From Kazachstania africana CBS 2517 (Eukaryota; Ascomycota; Saccharomycetes; Saccharomycetales; Saccharomycetaceae), in NCBI RefSeq assembly GCF_000304475.1, contig NC_018948.1:310001-374000 (forward strand): a stretch of 64,000 bases of DNA, in the 5' to 3' direction. Of the stretch, positions 36,265 through 45,839 are shown one piece after another. Every line of letters begins with the position of its first letter. Within the stretch, counting starts at the first letter, position 1. Position numbers and translations under genes: made by a program. The notes under the pieces were generated by a model. That model saw only the letters and a program-made list of their open reading frames with translations, searched no databases and was not told the origin of the DNA.

Positions 36265-37923
36265 TCATAGTAAATAAGTTAGCACGAATGGCGCTGATGC
36301 CAATAGTAAGTGGGATCCGTAGCTTATTCCTGAATAGCCGAAATTGTTACTTTTAGAGGTAGAACTAGTGGTGGATTGGGCGGACTGAGTGGAACGTGTG
36401 GTGGACTGGGTAGGAGTCACTACAGCCTTTCCAGCATTGGAACTAATGGTAAATATGTCACCACCAGAAGTGATCGAACCAAAGGAAGACCAGCTGTTTG
36501 AATAAGAGGCGACTTTGACAGCGCCTGGGACGGTAGAAATTATTGCTTCAATATCTTCCTCGGCGTAATCATAACTAGATTGACCCATAGAGATCTCGTA
36601 GTTTTCGAAATCGAAAACTACATAAGCACGGGCTAAAAAGGCTTCACCTAGAACGATGCGATTTTCATTATGGGCAACGATATTAAGGATATATTCAGGT
36701 TCACCGTACGAGACCGAACAAAGTTCCCTGATTGGGAGATTAATATGGAATCCACCAAAATCGAAGACAAAGGAAATATTAGCCGGAGAATAAGGTATTG
36801 TGTAGAGTCCCTTTTCCTCAGAATAAGTAGCATTTAACTGTTCAGCTGCTAAATTTAACAAAGTCGTAGGGAAAAAAATAGCGGTGGATCCTGAATCTAA
36901 TAAAGCTGGGGTTTTCATGGTAGCAATTGTAGTGTTTGAATCGGTTGATGAAATACCTAAACCATAGATTGTAACATCAAATTCTACAGGAGATTCGTAA
37001 CCTCTTGACTCGTAGATATTAATCATCGGTATCGTATACAAAGAGCCGGAATATTTGCTATGATCAACAGCACCAAACAGCAAGCCACTGGTATAATTAT
37101 TATATGCAGCTAACAATAATGAATATGCGGCAGAATCGATAACACCAGATTTCTTCAGCACCATTGGAAGATTGTCATACATGTATGAATTAGTTAAGTA
37201 GGTCGTTTCTGAACCTGGTAGACCGATACCAAGGACACCGAGGCTGGAGTTGGTATAATTTGCTACAGCAAATGGCACACCAGAAATGTCTAATCCGCCA
37301 ATCGATAGAACATCTTGACCCCACACACCTTCGGCAGTAGAGTTGTCACTATAAGTAATGACAAAATCCGTGTGATTTGTTGACCAAGTAGATGAATCAT
37401 TCGGATTGAAAGTGCCGAAAAACCCACAGTCGACTAAACCTTCAGCAGGATATATAACCGAGCTTTCAAATGGAGTTGTTGACACAGGCTCTCCATCTAG
37501 TAATCCATTTGAATCACCATCGCTTACTGTAGACTCTTCGGCGGCAGCAACTACAACATGCTTCGCCGTTTTTTCGACATTGTCATAGAATATATCACCA
37601 TCACATAACGGATTATCTGGACTGGTAACCCAGATATCGGAAGAACATGTATCCACCAACAAAGTGACATTCTGGCCTGGTGTACCAACAGACAGTTGTA
37701 CAACGTAATAAAACTCGGCAGAAATATTAACAGTTGCATACGTGTCCCTCTTTTGTAAAGGGAGACGCGACGACTTTTCGAAAGTTTCACTAGCAAAATC
37801 TAGTTTCAAATACTTATTTTCGTTAGAAGATAGTTGTTCGACATTTTTATCGACTATTAAGGCACTCGTCAAAGACGCTATCACAGATGTTGCTAATATT
37901 GCCCTTAAATTTAACGCTTTCAT
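36265..37923 (-). CDS. Yapsin-like GPI-anchored aspartyl protease with altered first active-site motif
   Basis: Yapsins are cell-surface aspartyl proteases that cut after basic residues and shape the wall. The 552-residue protein has a signal peptide (1-21), a propeptide ending at Lys58-Arg59, two pepsin-type lobes, an acidic loop insert (about 107-165) like Yps1, then a Ser/Thr-rich stretch (about 505-530) and a hydrophobic end (FVLTYLL) for a GPI anchor. The second catalytic motif is intact, Asp343-Ser-Gly-Ser (ALLDSGSTA). The first reads VDTCSSDIW: Asp91-Thr92-Cys93, where the family has Asp-Thr-Gly; the codon is TGT at 37647-37645, one base from GGT. Many N-glycosylation sequons are present. 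I do not assign it to YPS1, YPS3 or MKC7. It sits between FBA1 and TGL2, a place without a yapsin in S. cerevisiae. Confidence 0.88.
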   Translation of the reverse strand: MKALNLRAILATSVIASLTSALIVDKNVEQLSSNENKYLKLDFASETFEKSSRLPLQKRDTYATVNISAEFYYVVQLSVGTPGQNVTLLVDTCSSDIWVTSPDNPLCDGDIFYDNVEKTAKHVVVAAAEESTVSDGDSNGLLDGEPVSTTPFESSVIYPAEGLVDCGFFGTFNPNDSSTWSTNHTDFVITYSDNSTAEGVWGQDVLSIGGLDISGVPFAVANYTNSSLGVLGIGLPGSETTYLTNSYMYDNLPMVLKKSGVIDSAAYSLLLAAYNNYTSGLLFGAVDHSKYSGSLYTIPMINIYESRGYESPVEFDVTIYGLGISSTDSNTTIATMKTPALLDSGSTAIFFPTTLLNLAAEQLNATYSEEKGLYTIPYSPANISFVFDFGGFHINLPIRELCSVSYGEPEYILNIVAHNENRIVLGEAFLARAYVVFDFENYEISMGQSSYDYAEEDIEAIISTVPGAVKVASYSNSWSSFGSITSGGDIFTISSNAGKAVVTPTQSTTRSTQSAQSTTSSTSKSNNFGYSGISYGSHLLLASAPFVLTYLL

Positions 37924-39796
37924 TTTGATGTTTTATTTGGTGCAGTCCTGCGATTGACAATTTGTCTGAGCATCTATATATATACTATCTCATAAGCAAC
38001 ACTTTCTTTTCCTCGAGGGTCCTCTGTACGAGTACAGCAAGATGCTGGCAGGAAAATGCAAATTGCCCATTATTCTAGCCGTAGCGCTCCTTACAATAAT
38101 ATAAACAGACGAATGGAGAGGTGGTTGCATTGGAAAATTAAAAGCTTGTACAAGTTAAAGCGCGTACAGCATATGTGCGAAGCTCTATGTAACATGCTCC
38201 TCAATTGGAATTTTCTGTCGCATATCGTAGGTCTCACTTTTCCGACGTACTTGGGTTTGGCACATAAAATATTCAGGCAAAAAAAAAGTCTTCCACCAAT
38301 GATGCTCTAAGGGTCCTGATTTACGCGCCTATTCTTTTTCTAACGTCGCGCGTGGGATGCGAGAGATCTTGGGAAGACGAAGGGAAATCGAAAACATATT
38401 TTTAATTGTCTGTGATGAACGAAGCGTATGGCGGTAATGGAAATGCAGACGTGGCACAGATTACTACAGAGCTATTTAATGACTTCACTCTGAGAGCTAC
38501 TTGCGAGTACTTGCAGTTGAGGTCCTGATTCCACTTCAGCACAAACACCAACGCAGATTGTATAGTAAAGATATATATGTCATACGATCTATTTTTTCTG
38601 GAATGAGCTTGTTCCTTCGTGACGTACATGGATTCTACAATCCTTGGAAGTATTGCGGGCACTTGACGGTTTCTTATCTTGTACTAGCTGTAGTTGGAAG
38701 TGTATTGCGAGGAAGGAACATCCAAGGATCCAAAAAGACAGTTAAGCATCTATAAAAGGTTAAATTAACAAGCCATGGCGGTTCTTCGGTTTTTAGTTGC
38801 CTTATAATTCGTAGAAGAGAAATAACTATTGCATCTGGATGTGGATGCTCGCACTGCCACACAAGCACACTTCTTCATCAAGGTTGAATATTACAAAGGC
38901 TGAGATGATCTGATGAGTATGACAATTATTGAGGGAGGCCTCCCCCGTGATTGATCTTGAAATTTTGATAAGGGCAAGGTATAGATAAACTACTGCTCAA
39001 AACGAATGTCTCTCTTTATTATCTGGTTGCATTTATCGCGTCTTTTGGCTGCGTAGGTGAGCGTCCAACACATGCATTTTGGTTGTTGGAAAAAGTTTAG
39101 GTTGGATCCATCGGTTTCTTCCGAAAAGTGATCTGCTTTTTGAAAAGTTTTAGTAATGGTAGCCTGACAGACAGATGTGGCGGTGGCAAGGGCTACTCCA
39201 GCAGAGGTAAATATAATAGTAGAACATCAGCATTCGAGGAGAAAGACGACGGGCCAGCATGGGGGGACTATGTACAAAAGAAACTCGGACTAGTAAGCAT
39301 ATTTACTATAGTCTCTAAACAAACCTTAGCGAAAAGTTCAAGTCGATCCCATCAATAATATTACTACCTTTTGCAGAATTGGATGATATATCATAGCAAC
39401 GCGATCAAAAGAAAAATTCGTAGCGCTGGCTCAATTGATCTGATTCAAAACATTTACAGCCATTTTATAATATTCTGACCATTAATTCATATAACGACAA
39501 TGCTAAGATGTTACAGACCAATGCAGCATTCTCACAATATATTTACTTCTTTGTGCGGCGAGCATGGATAGTCTCCGGATGTATACTTGTCCCATAACAC
39601 TTATCTCCTTACTCCTTAGCACGTCCAAAAATGTATATATCATGGCACATTACAGAGAGCTATACGTGACATTTTTTATTTTTGCAGAACTTCCTTGCAT
39701 TATCCAACAGCCACAATTAGAAACCAAACTTTCAACTATTTCAAATAGAAAGTGCGCGAAGTCCAATTTTACACTTTTCATCATCACGAGCCAGCA
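37924..39796. other. Divergent intergenic region, yapsin-like gene to TGL2 (1.9 kb)
   Basis: No gene is supported here. A 76-codon open frame at 39128-39358 has a Gly/Ser/Arg-rich then acidic composition (TSAFEEKDDGPAWGDYV) that looks more protein-like than its neighbours, but I cannot name a family and the first codon has no supporting context. Other small frames look random. I found no tRNA or LTR. Confidence 0.4.
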
Positions 39797-40879
39797 ATGG
39801 TTCGACCATCTTTTACACAACTTGCAGATACGTATAAGGACATTTCGGTGAGGTCGTTTGTTGCGAGGTATAACCAATTTCTACAAAATGACCGTAGTCC
39901 CCATAAGCACGACATAGAAGCTCCCAATTCAATCCGTAGCATACTCCCAAACCCAAATTATATTCCACCCAAAAATCCGATTGTCCTATGTCATGGCCTT
40001 TCTGGCTTCGACCAATTGATCCTCTTACCCTCAGTTCAAACAATTACAAAGCTGCTAATGAGCGGTCTGAAGACTTCTCATGACGATTACTTCGTCCAAG
40101 ACTATGAGGAATCTCAATCCATCGTTCACATCGAATATTGGATCGGAATCAAGGAAATGCTGGAGAGGCAAGGATGCACCGTAATCACTACAAAAGTGCC
40201 ACCTTTTGGTAGTATAGAAGAGAGAGCTACTGCATTGAGTAGTTTTTTAGAATATCAGACAGCAAAATTGAGAAAGGGTAAAGAGAAAATCAAGCTGAAT
40301 TTGATTGCACATTCGATGGGGGGACTTGATTGTAGATATCTTATATCGAAACTACCACAAAAGGAAAACTACGAAGTCATTAGCTTGACTACTATCTCCA
40401 CGCCGCATCATGGATCAGAGATGGCTGATTTTATTGTGAATCTTTTTGAAAATATGAAATTGAAACTCAAGATCAATCAAGATGAAACGTTACCAATATG
40501 TTTTTACCAATTGACTACAAACTATATGAAATATTTCAATCTAACTACACAGAATGATCCTCGAGTAAGTTATTTCTCATACGGTTCGTATTTTATACCG
40601 AAATGGTACAATGTATTTTCATTGTCTTGGAAGATAATTGATGAGGCCACAAATGGAAAAGAAAACGATGGTATGGTGACCGTTGAGAGTAGTAATTGGG
40701 GTCAATATCAAGGTACGCTAGTTAATGTCGATCATCTAGATATAATCAATTGGAAAAATAAAATGCAAAAGGACATAAATAAGCTCTTTGAGAGGAAAGC
40801 CAGCTTGAGCGATGAGGAAATTAATATTGTTCAATTTTACCTTCAAATAACTGATGAACTGGCAAAGAGAGGGTTCTAG
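39797..40879 (+). CDS. TGL2: Mitochondrial triacylglycerol lipase Tgl2
   Basis: Tgl2 hydrolyses tri- and diacylglycerols and is located in mitochondria in S. cerevisiae. The 360-residue protein is an alpha/beta hydrolase: oxyanion region NPIVLCHGLSGFD (60-72), nucleophile motif AHSMGG with Ser173, and catalytic candidates NDGMVTVES (Asp) and VDHLDIINW (His) near the end. Long stretches match S. cerevisiae Tgl2 (YYS-type segments PICFYQLTT, YMKYFNLTT). The N-terminus is about 35 residues longer than in S. cerevisiae (326). The open frame begins at a GTG at 39752, but the first ATG is at 39797. In S. cerevisiae TGL2 is on chromosome IV, so its position between FBA1 and BLI1 is a rearrangement in one of the lineages. 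Confidence 0.93.
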   Translation: MVRPSFTQLADTYKDISVRSFVARYNQFLQNDRSPHKHDIEAPNSIRSILPNPNYIPPKNPIVLCHGLSGFDQLILLPSVQTITKLLMSGLKTSHDDYFVQDYEESQSIVHIEYWIGIKEMLERQGCTVITTKVPPFGSIEERATALSSFLEYQTAKLRKGKEKIKLNLIAHSMGGLDCRYLISKLPQKENYEVISLTTISTPHHGSEMADFIVNLFENMKLKLKINQDETLPICFYQLTTNYMKYFNLTTQNDPRVSYFSYGSYFIPKWYNVFSLSWKIIDEATNGKENDGMVTVESSNWGQYQGTLVNVDHLDIINWKNKMQKDINKLFERKASLSDEEINIVQFYLQITDELAKRGF

Positions 40880-40918
40880 TGTTATTCAAGAGCTATACTC
40901 CCCATGCCCAGTATGACC

Positions 40919-41251
40919 CTACTCCTTTATTCTAGACTTTCTCCTATCGTTGACTTTTGTCTTCACACCGAGTTCGTCGTACACTTCGTCGATTTCATCA
41001 CATAACTTTTCTAGATATTCAATTTTTGATTCTAATTCATCTAAATTCTGTTCATAACTTTCATGCAATTCTTTTAACTTTGTCAATTCTTCTTCGTCTT
41101 TCAAATTTTCAAATTCACTTGAAAGCCTGTTTAACCACTCTTCAGTCTCTTGAGACTTTTTGTTAAAGAGGGATATTGTCTTCACAGATTCTGTATCTAT
41201 ATAAGTCTGTAGTTCATTAATGTAATTGTTGATATCCTGGTTTAGTTTCAT
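40919..41251 (-). CDS. BLI1: BLOC-1 complex subunit Bli1
   Basis: Bli1 is a small coiled-coil subunit of the yeast BLOC-1 complex, which acts on endosomes and in Rab5/Vps21 control. The 110-residue protein (S. cerevisiae 113) is a continuous charged coiled coil. Two patches fit the remembered protein: ISLFNKKSQETEEWLNRL (27-44) and the C-terminal NDRRKSR. Its neighbour relation to FBA1 (YKL061W-YKL060C), interrupted here by two genes, supports the call. Convergent with TGL2 (about 40 bp) and divergent from ANR2 (145 bp). Confidence 0.82.
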   Translation of the reverse strand: MKLNQDINNYINELQTYIDTESVKTISLFNKKSQETEEWLNRLSSEFENLKDEEELTKLKELHESYEQNLDELESKIEYLEKLCDEIDEVYDELGVKTKVNDRRKSRIKE

Positions 41252-41396
41252 CTTGCTTGTGATGTGGATATAAATTCACTGTTGCTGTTAATTTTTTTTT
41301 TGTTGCCATTATGAAATCAAAAAAGTAATAAGTTAAGCTTCAATAAGGCTTCACTACGCTACCGTCCACCACACACTCCATCACATACTCTACGCC

Positions 41397-42599
41397 ATGT
41401 TGTCCGGCATATTTCTCGCCAAGTTTGATATGAAGAAAGGTAACGTTATTGAATGGCAGCAGGACTGTCAAGATTTTCCAAATCTTGAATTTAAATCTTT
41501 GCCATCAGGCATACACGAACAAGACGACGATGTTGTGAACTTTACCGTTTTTAAAGACCCCAATACTTATGAAAACGGCCTACTCCAAGGTGTAGCATAC
41601 TTTAAGCAAAATAGTTTCGATACTTTAGATGACAGTGGCCAAGTTGACAGAAGCAAAATTCTAATGTATTCATTAGGGATACTTACAGAGGATACACTAC
41701 TGGACGAACAGTATACCAGTGCCTTAGAGAAATTATTGAGTGATTGGTTAGCAGCTGGTGAACTACACAGCTTTGACACTTTTATACAATATTACAAAGA
41801 GCAAAAGACAGGCGGTATAACAAGACGAAGTATGACTGAGTATGTCCCCTATTGGATGGAGCAATTAGGGCCGTTGATATTTCCGATTTGGAAGTCATGT
41901 TTATTGAATGAAAAGATTCTAGTACTCATACCTTTTGGGTGTTCTTTTGAGACATGTAGCGCTCTTTGTTATTTCCTCCACCTTGTTTCAAATTCATCCT
42001 CGGTTCAAGAGACGCAACTTCTCTTCACAATTGGAACATTTGACGTTGATAGTATGCTTAAAGGGACATGTGGATACATCGCATGCACGAGCGATGAAAT
42101 TTTAACGTTGAATGATAAGCTGTACGATAAATTAATAAAGATACCTGGAGACGTTGAGAATGCAACAGTACAGTTTTTAACCAATACAAATGAACTTATA
42201 AAAGGTACACCCCATGAGTTGGAGTTGTTTCAAATTAGCGAAAAGAAAGGAATATCTGATTTATCTGAGCCTCTGACCTGGTCACAATTTTTCATGGACA
42301 GCTTCTACTTCTTAGGAACAATAGGTTTCATTAAGCCGCCATATCATAACCATATAGCTGTGATTGATCAAGTATCTATTCAGCCAGTTTTATCATATTT
42401 CAAGAAGAGAACACAGATTCTTCATGATATATTGCAAACAATTGCTTCAGAGGGAAGCACTACGTTATCACCTATGGAACTAAACATGATGGATTTGGAT
42501 TGTTTCAGTAAGCAAGATTATGAATTTATTGAGAAAATCAGTTCTAAATGGTTTAATAAGACTATTCACGTTACTACAAATATGAAATCATTCTGTTAA
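41397..42599 (+). CDS. ANR2: DENN/LCHN-type protein Anr2
   Basis: Anr2 (YKL047W) is a poorly studied protein of the LCHN/DENN-like family; DENN proteins often regulate Rab GTPases, so a trafficking role is inferred only. The 400-residue product starts MLSGIFLAKFDMKKGNVIEW, the conserved longin-like beginning of the family, with FKSLPSGIHE at about 33-42. A second conserved block is LGPLIFPIWKSCLLNEKILVLIPFG. It is shorter than S. cerevisiae Anr2 (516). It faces DCW1 tail to tail, as YKL047W faces YKL046C, but its S. cerevisiae neighbour ELM1 is 20 kb away here, with BLI1 in its place. Confidence 0.82.
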   Translation: MLSGIFLAKFDMKKGNVIEWQQDCQDFPNLEFKSLPSGIHEQDDDVVNFTVFKDPNTYENGLLQGVAYFKQNSFDTLDDSGQVDRSKILMYSLGILTEDTLLDEQYTSALEKLLSDWLAAGELHSFDTFIQYYKEQKTGGITRRSMTEYVPYWMEQLGPLIFPIWKSCLLNEKILVLIPFGCSFETCSALCYFLHLVSNSSSVQETQLLFTIGTFDVDSMLKGTCGYIACTSDEILTLNDKLYDKLIKIPGDVENATVQFLTNTNELIKGTPHELELFQISEKKGISDLSEPLTWSQFFMDSFYFLGTIGFIKPPYHNHIAVIDQVSIQPVLSYFKKRTQILHDILQTIASEGSTTLSPMELNMMDLDCFSKQDYEFIEKISSKWFNKTIHVTTNMKSFC

Positions 42600-42630
42600 A
42601 ATATATAGAATATAAAAAGTGCTTGCCCCT

Positions 42631-43977
42631 TTAATAAATTAACCATAGTACACATGCAAAAATCGAAATACCGATGACGGCAGTAATAATACCAGCGGCA
42701 GCTTTTGAGCCCGGTGTGACATTAAGTGGAGACAAATTAGTTGCAGTAGCTTGAGTGCCTGCCGCACCGTCACCCATAGAAGAACCACCGTTTTCAGAAG
42801 TGTAAGGACCGGGTTTATGTAAAGCTCTTGTGTTTACCATGATTTCTAACGCAGACATTTGCTCACCTAGGCCATAGTATCCATCCCATCCACCATAAAA
42901 CCAGTTGATACCACACGTGTGACCATCTGTACCACCAGAACAAGAAGTGGCGGCAGCGACAGCGGATGTATTAACCCAATGCATGACTGTATCTCTTGTT
43001 TCGGGAACCAACTGTGCGGTAGCCCCCAGGAATCTTGAGAAATAAGCTTTAAACGATCTTTGATCGGTGTTACATGTTTGAGGACCTTGACATGCGGCTT
43101 CATACATGATACTGTTATTGAAAAACACAACACTTGCGTTTAAAAACCCCTTTGTCCTTTCATGCCACAACTCGCTTTCAGTGAAATTATACAAATATGC
43201 AGAACCACTTAATAGAAGCCCTTGGTTATAAGTCCATTGATACTTTGTTACGGTTGTACAATTATCAGTTACACTAGCACCATCATAGACAAACATTTGA
43301 GTACCATTAGAAATAAGGTATGTATCTTCCATCCAGTTGTAAACTTTTTCAGCCCAATCAACGTAACTTGTATTACCAGTATACCTTGCTAATCTTGCTG
43401 CAAGATGGAATAGAGCACCATTGGAAACGGTATTCTTATAATCGTAACCTGAATTCCACGTAAAGATTTGCCATCTTAAACCACCACCACATGTAGCATC
43501 ATCCCAACGTAAAGCCATAGTATTGAAAACAGCTTGCGCCAAGTAAAGCCATTGAGGTTGATCATCTGGTGGATTAGTGAAATTTCTTTCAGCTGCAGTC
43601 ATTACTGCAATACCCCAAAACGCTTGATCATCATTACCTTCGGTGGTTGATTGATTTAAAGGGATATAATCCCAGTCATCACCTGTTTGATGCAATAAAG
43701 CAGCCATGATGTCATCGTTATATGTATTATTATCCATATAGTACCAGAAATCGATCATGGATCCCCATGCACCACCTGCTTCCCACCAATAGTATGGGTC
43801 AGAAAACATACCAACGGTTTTACCGTACTGATTACCAGTGTAATAATCCATTAAACCGTATGCGACCAAAGCAGTCGCATTTTGTAAGGACTCGAAACTA
43901 TCCAAATCCAACTCTAAAGAGTACACTCTCCCGATAAACGTGGAAAGAATCAATAATATTAGATTGTTGATAACCAT
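42631..43977 (-). CDS. DCW1: GPI-anchored mannan endo-1,6-alpha-mannosidase-like protein Dcw1 (GH76)
   Basis: Dcw1 and its paralog Dfg5 are thought to link GPI wall proteins to glucan by acting on the GPI glycan; one of the two is essential in S. cerevisiae. The 448-residue protein (S. cerevisiae 449) has a signal peptide (1-20), a GH76 (alpha/alpha)6 domain with the catalytic pair Asp116-Asp117 in STTEGNDDQAFWG, many N-glycosylation sequons, and a C-terminal small-residue stretch plus hydrophobic tail (GIITAVIGISIFACVLWLIY) for GPI attachment. The convergent ANR2 neighbour identifies the DCW1 locus rather than DFG5. Confidence 0.93.
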   Translation of the reverse strand: MVINNLILLILSTFIGRVYSLELDLDSFESLQNATALVAYGLMDYYTGNQYGKTVGMFSDPYYWWEAGGAWGSMIDFWYYMDNNTYNDDIMAALLHQTGDDWDYIPLNQSTTEGNDDQAFWGIAVMTAAERNFTNPPDDQPQWLYLAQAVFNTMALRWDDATCGGGLRWQIFTWNSGYDYKNTVSNGALFHLAARLARYTGNTSYVDWAEKVYNWMEDTYLISNGTQMFVYDGASVTDNCTTVTKYQWTYNQGLLLSGSAYLYNFTESELWHERTKGFLNASVVFFNNSIMYEAACQGPQTCNTDQRSFKAYFSRFLGATAQLVPETRDTVMHWVNTSAVAAATSCSGGTDGHTCGINWFYGGWDGYYGLGEQMSALEIMVNTRALHKPGPYTSENGGSSMGDGAAGTQATATNLSPLNVTPGSKAAAGIITAVIGISIFACVLWLIY

Positions 43978-44606
43978 CTTGATCCAGGGAAGCTCTATTA
44001 TGGATATTATGTATATAGCCTCATTTAAGAAAAATAGTAGTAGATGGTTTATATATATATATACATGTATGATTTCCTCCTCTTCTCGCTTGATGAAAGA
44101 CCCTTGGCTATTTCGATTTCTACGTCTCTTTCTGAGAGCCCAAAAACGAATTTTAGACCAAAAAAAATTCCTCGACGCGATTTAGAATGTTTACGTCGTT
44201 CGTGATTTCGTATATTAGGGCACGTGTCGGTTGGTATTTCCGTTTACGGACACAGGGGACAGGCGTTTCATTTTTTATGGAAGGAGTTGGCGATTTGCAG
44301 GTCACCAGTTTATTGTCAATGATTGAGATTCTTTTATTTTTCGTTGTTATAGAAAATAGCGTAGTTACCATTTGGACAGTGAATGCAGTGATTACCTCGT
44401 TAGGCAGCTTCGTGGAAGATATTCTCACTAAAGTGAACCATCGAAAATTGGTATAAAGGGTTAATAAGTACATCAGTAGTGTCTCCAATTCAGTTCCGAC
44501 CAGCTTCGGATCTTCATTTAGTGATATAAAGAAATGGTAGCTGGTTCGAAGTGATATGTTTCTCTCTCATTTCTATTTCCACTTCTTATTTGAATAGGCA
44601 AGAACA

Positions 44607-45350
44607 GTGAATGACGTTCCTGAAAAACTACCAATCGGGAAAAAGACGCCGAAGGAAAAGAGAGCGCGCATTGTAAGATGTCCGCTTCAGCCATTCAATA
44701 ATTCAAAAAAGGAAAATTACTGCTATTACAAGATTTCATCGTCACAACTAAATTTAAGTAATGTTACTACTTCCACCTGCAAGAAGGTGGGAAACCCGCA
44801 CCTGGGAAAAAAAAGGACGGGTCGCTTTATCGGTTACGATACGAAGCTGCTAGTATCAATTCGATTGGTACGCTTACAACTTTATTAAAATCTGAAAAGG
44901 AACAAAATAGCTTAATATTGGATATTAATTCAAATATTCCAAACACCTTCCTTAGATTGACTATTGAGCCCTGCGAGAAGAGCTCAGTGGCTTGAACAAA
45001 AGAATCCTTGAAATTATTTCTGGAGAAACAAACTTGAAGTTCGTCAACAGAACTTCACAGCTGGACAGGGAGAAAAAACATTTGAGTTCTGTGCAACACA
45101 TTTGTAGACAAAGTAAAAAGGCTCCTGTGGAGATATGACGGAGGTCTCACGATTTAACTGCCAATCTCCTGGATCTAAATTGCAAAGCGGCGGTCTTCAA
45201 AATAGCGCGTCAAACTCTGAAGACCTATGTTACCTTGCTTCACTGAAGAACAGGATGACATCATTTCAGCAGGATGCCATATGAGAATAGTGGGTGTGAC
45301 TCTGGCATGGATTGCGCCAATGAAAGCCGTCAAAGGCTATCAAGAATACA
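44607..45350 (+). pseudogene. Candidate decayed coding sequence of unknown family
   Basis: Successive stretches with protein-like composition follow one another on the plus strand in changing frames: about 44607-44800; 44762-44992 (77 codons, no Met); about 44968-45135 (a charged, coiled-coil-like stretch, for example SQLDREKKHLSSV); 45135-45284 (50 codons including stop, ending SLKNRMTSFQQDAI); and 45283-45350. A gene broken by several frameshifts would look like this. I do not recognise the family, and chance open frames remain possible. No functional product is expected. Confidence 0.35.
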
Positions 45351-45746
45351 AGATTGATGATGTTGATAGAAACCATCCTCCGCCTTGGTACGAAGCGATA
45401 ATTGGGCCCAATTGGTGAGATGCAAGACCGCTGCTACAAAAACATACCTTGAAAGCTTTGAAATGTGGATCTAGCTTAGGATTAATATGTACTTCTTTTC
45501 ACATGATAGAATGTCCTGTGCTTGTTCCTCACATTCACCACAGGGCCATTGACTTTTCCTATTTGCCGTACAGCCATTTCTGAAAAACGGGTTCCTATTC
45601 TAAAGAAAGCAGTGGAAATGACGCACAAAACAGCTCTACGGCATATTCTCTACATATCCATGTAAAGGAAACTGTATCGTTACCCGTCCATACAAAAATT
45701 GAAAAGTCTCAAAAGTACCTGGTATTTTGTTTGGCCTATGCCCTTT

Positions 45747-45762
45747 ACGCGTAGTGACGCGT
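45747..45762. promoter_or_regulatory. Two MCB boxes in the PRI2 promoter
   Basis: ACGCGT occurs twice, at 45747-45752 and 45757-45762, starts 10 bp apart (about one helical turn), and 78 bp before the PRI2 ATG. Paired MCB boxes bound by MBF (Mbp1/Swi6) drive G1/S expression of DNA replication genes, and primase is a classic member of that group. Confidence 0.8.
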
Positions 45763-45839
45763 AAAAAACACTATATTATCAAATATTAGCATCTATCTAC
45801 AAGGTGACGTGATAGAAATAATCACCAGCACTTGTTCAT

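Larger units (their letters stand above)
43978..45839. other. Divergent intergenic region DCW1-PRI2 (1.9 kb)
   Basis: This is unusually long for a pair that is adjacent in S. cerevisiae. The left part contains a TATA run near 44048-44062 and a CACGTG at 44221-44226. The middle holds the candidate decayed gene listed next, and the right end holds the PRI2 promoter with two MCB boxes. Confidence 0.5.

Noticed and set aside
39060..39150. CACATG followed by TTCCGAAA, resembling CDEI and the CDEIII core
   Set aside because: The bases before the CCGAA core do not match TGTTTTTG and the interval is not AT-rich.
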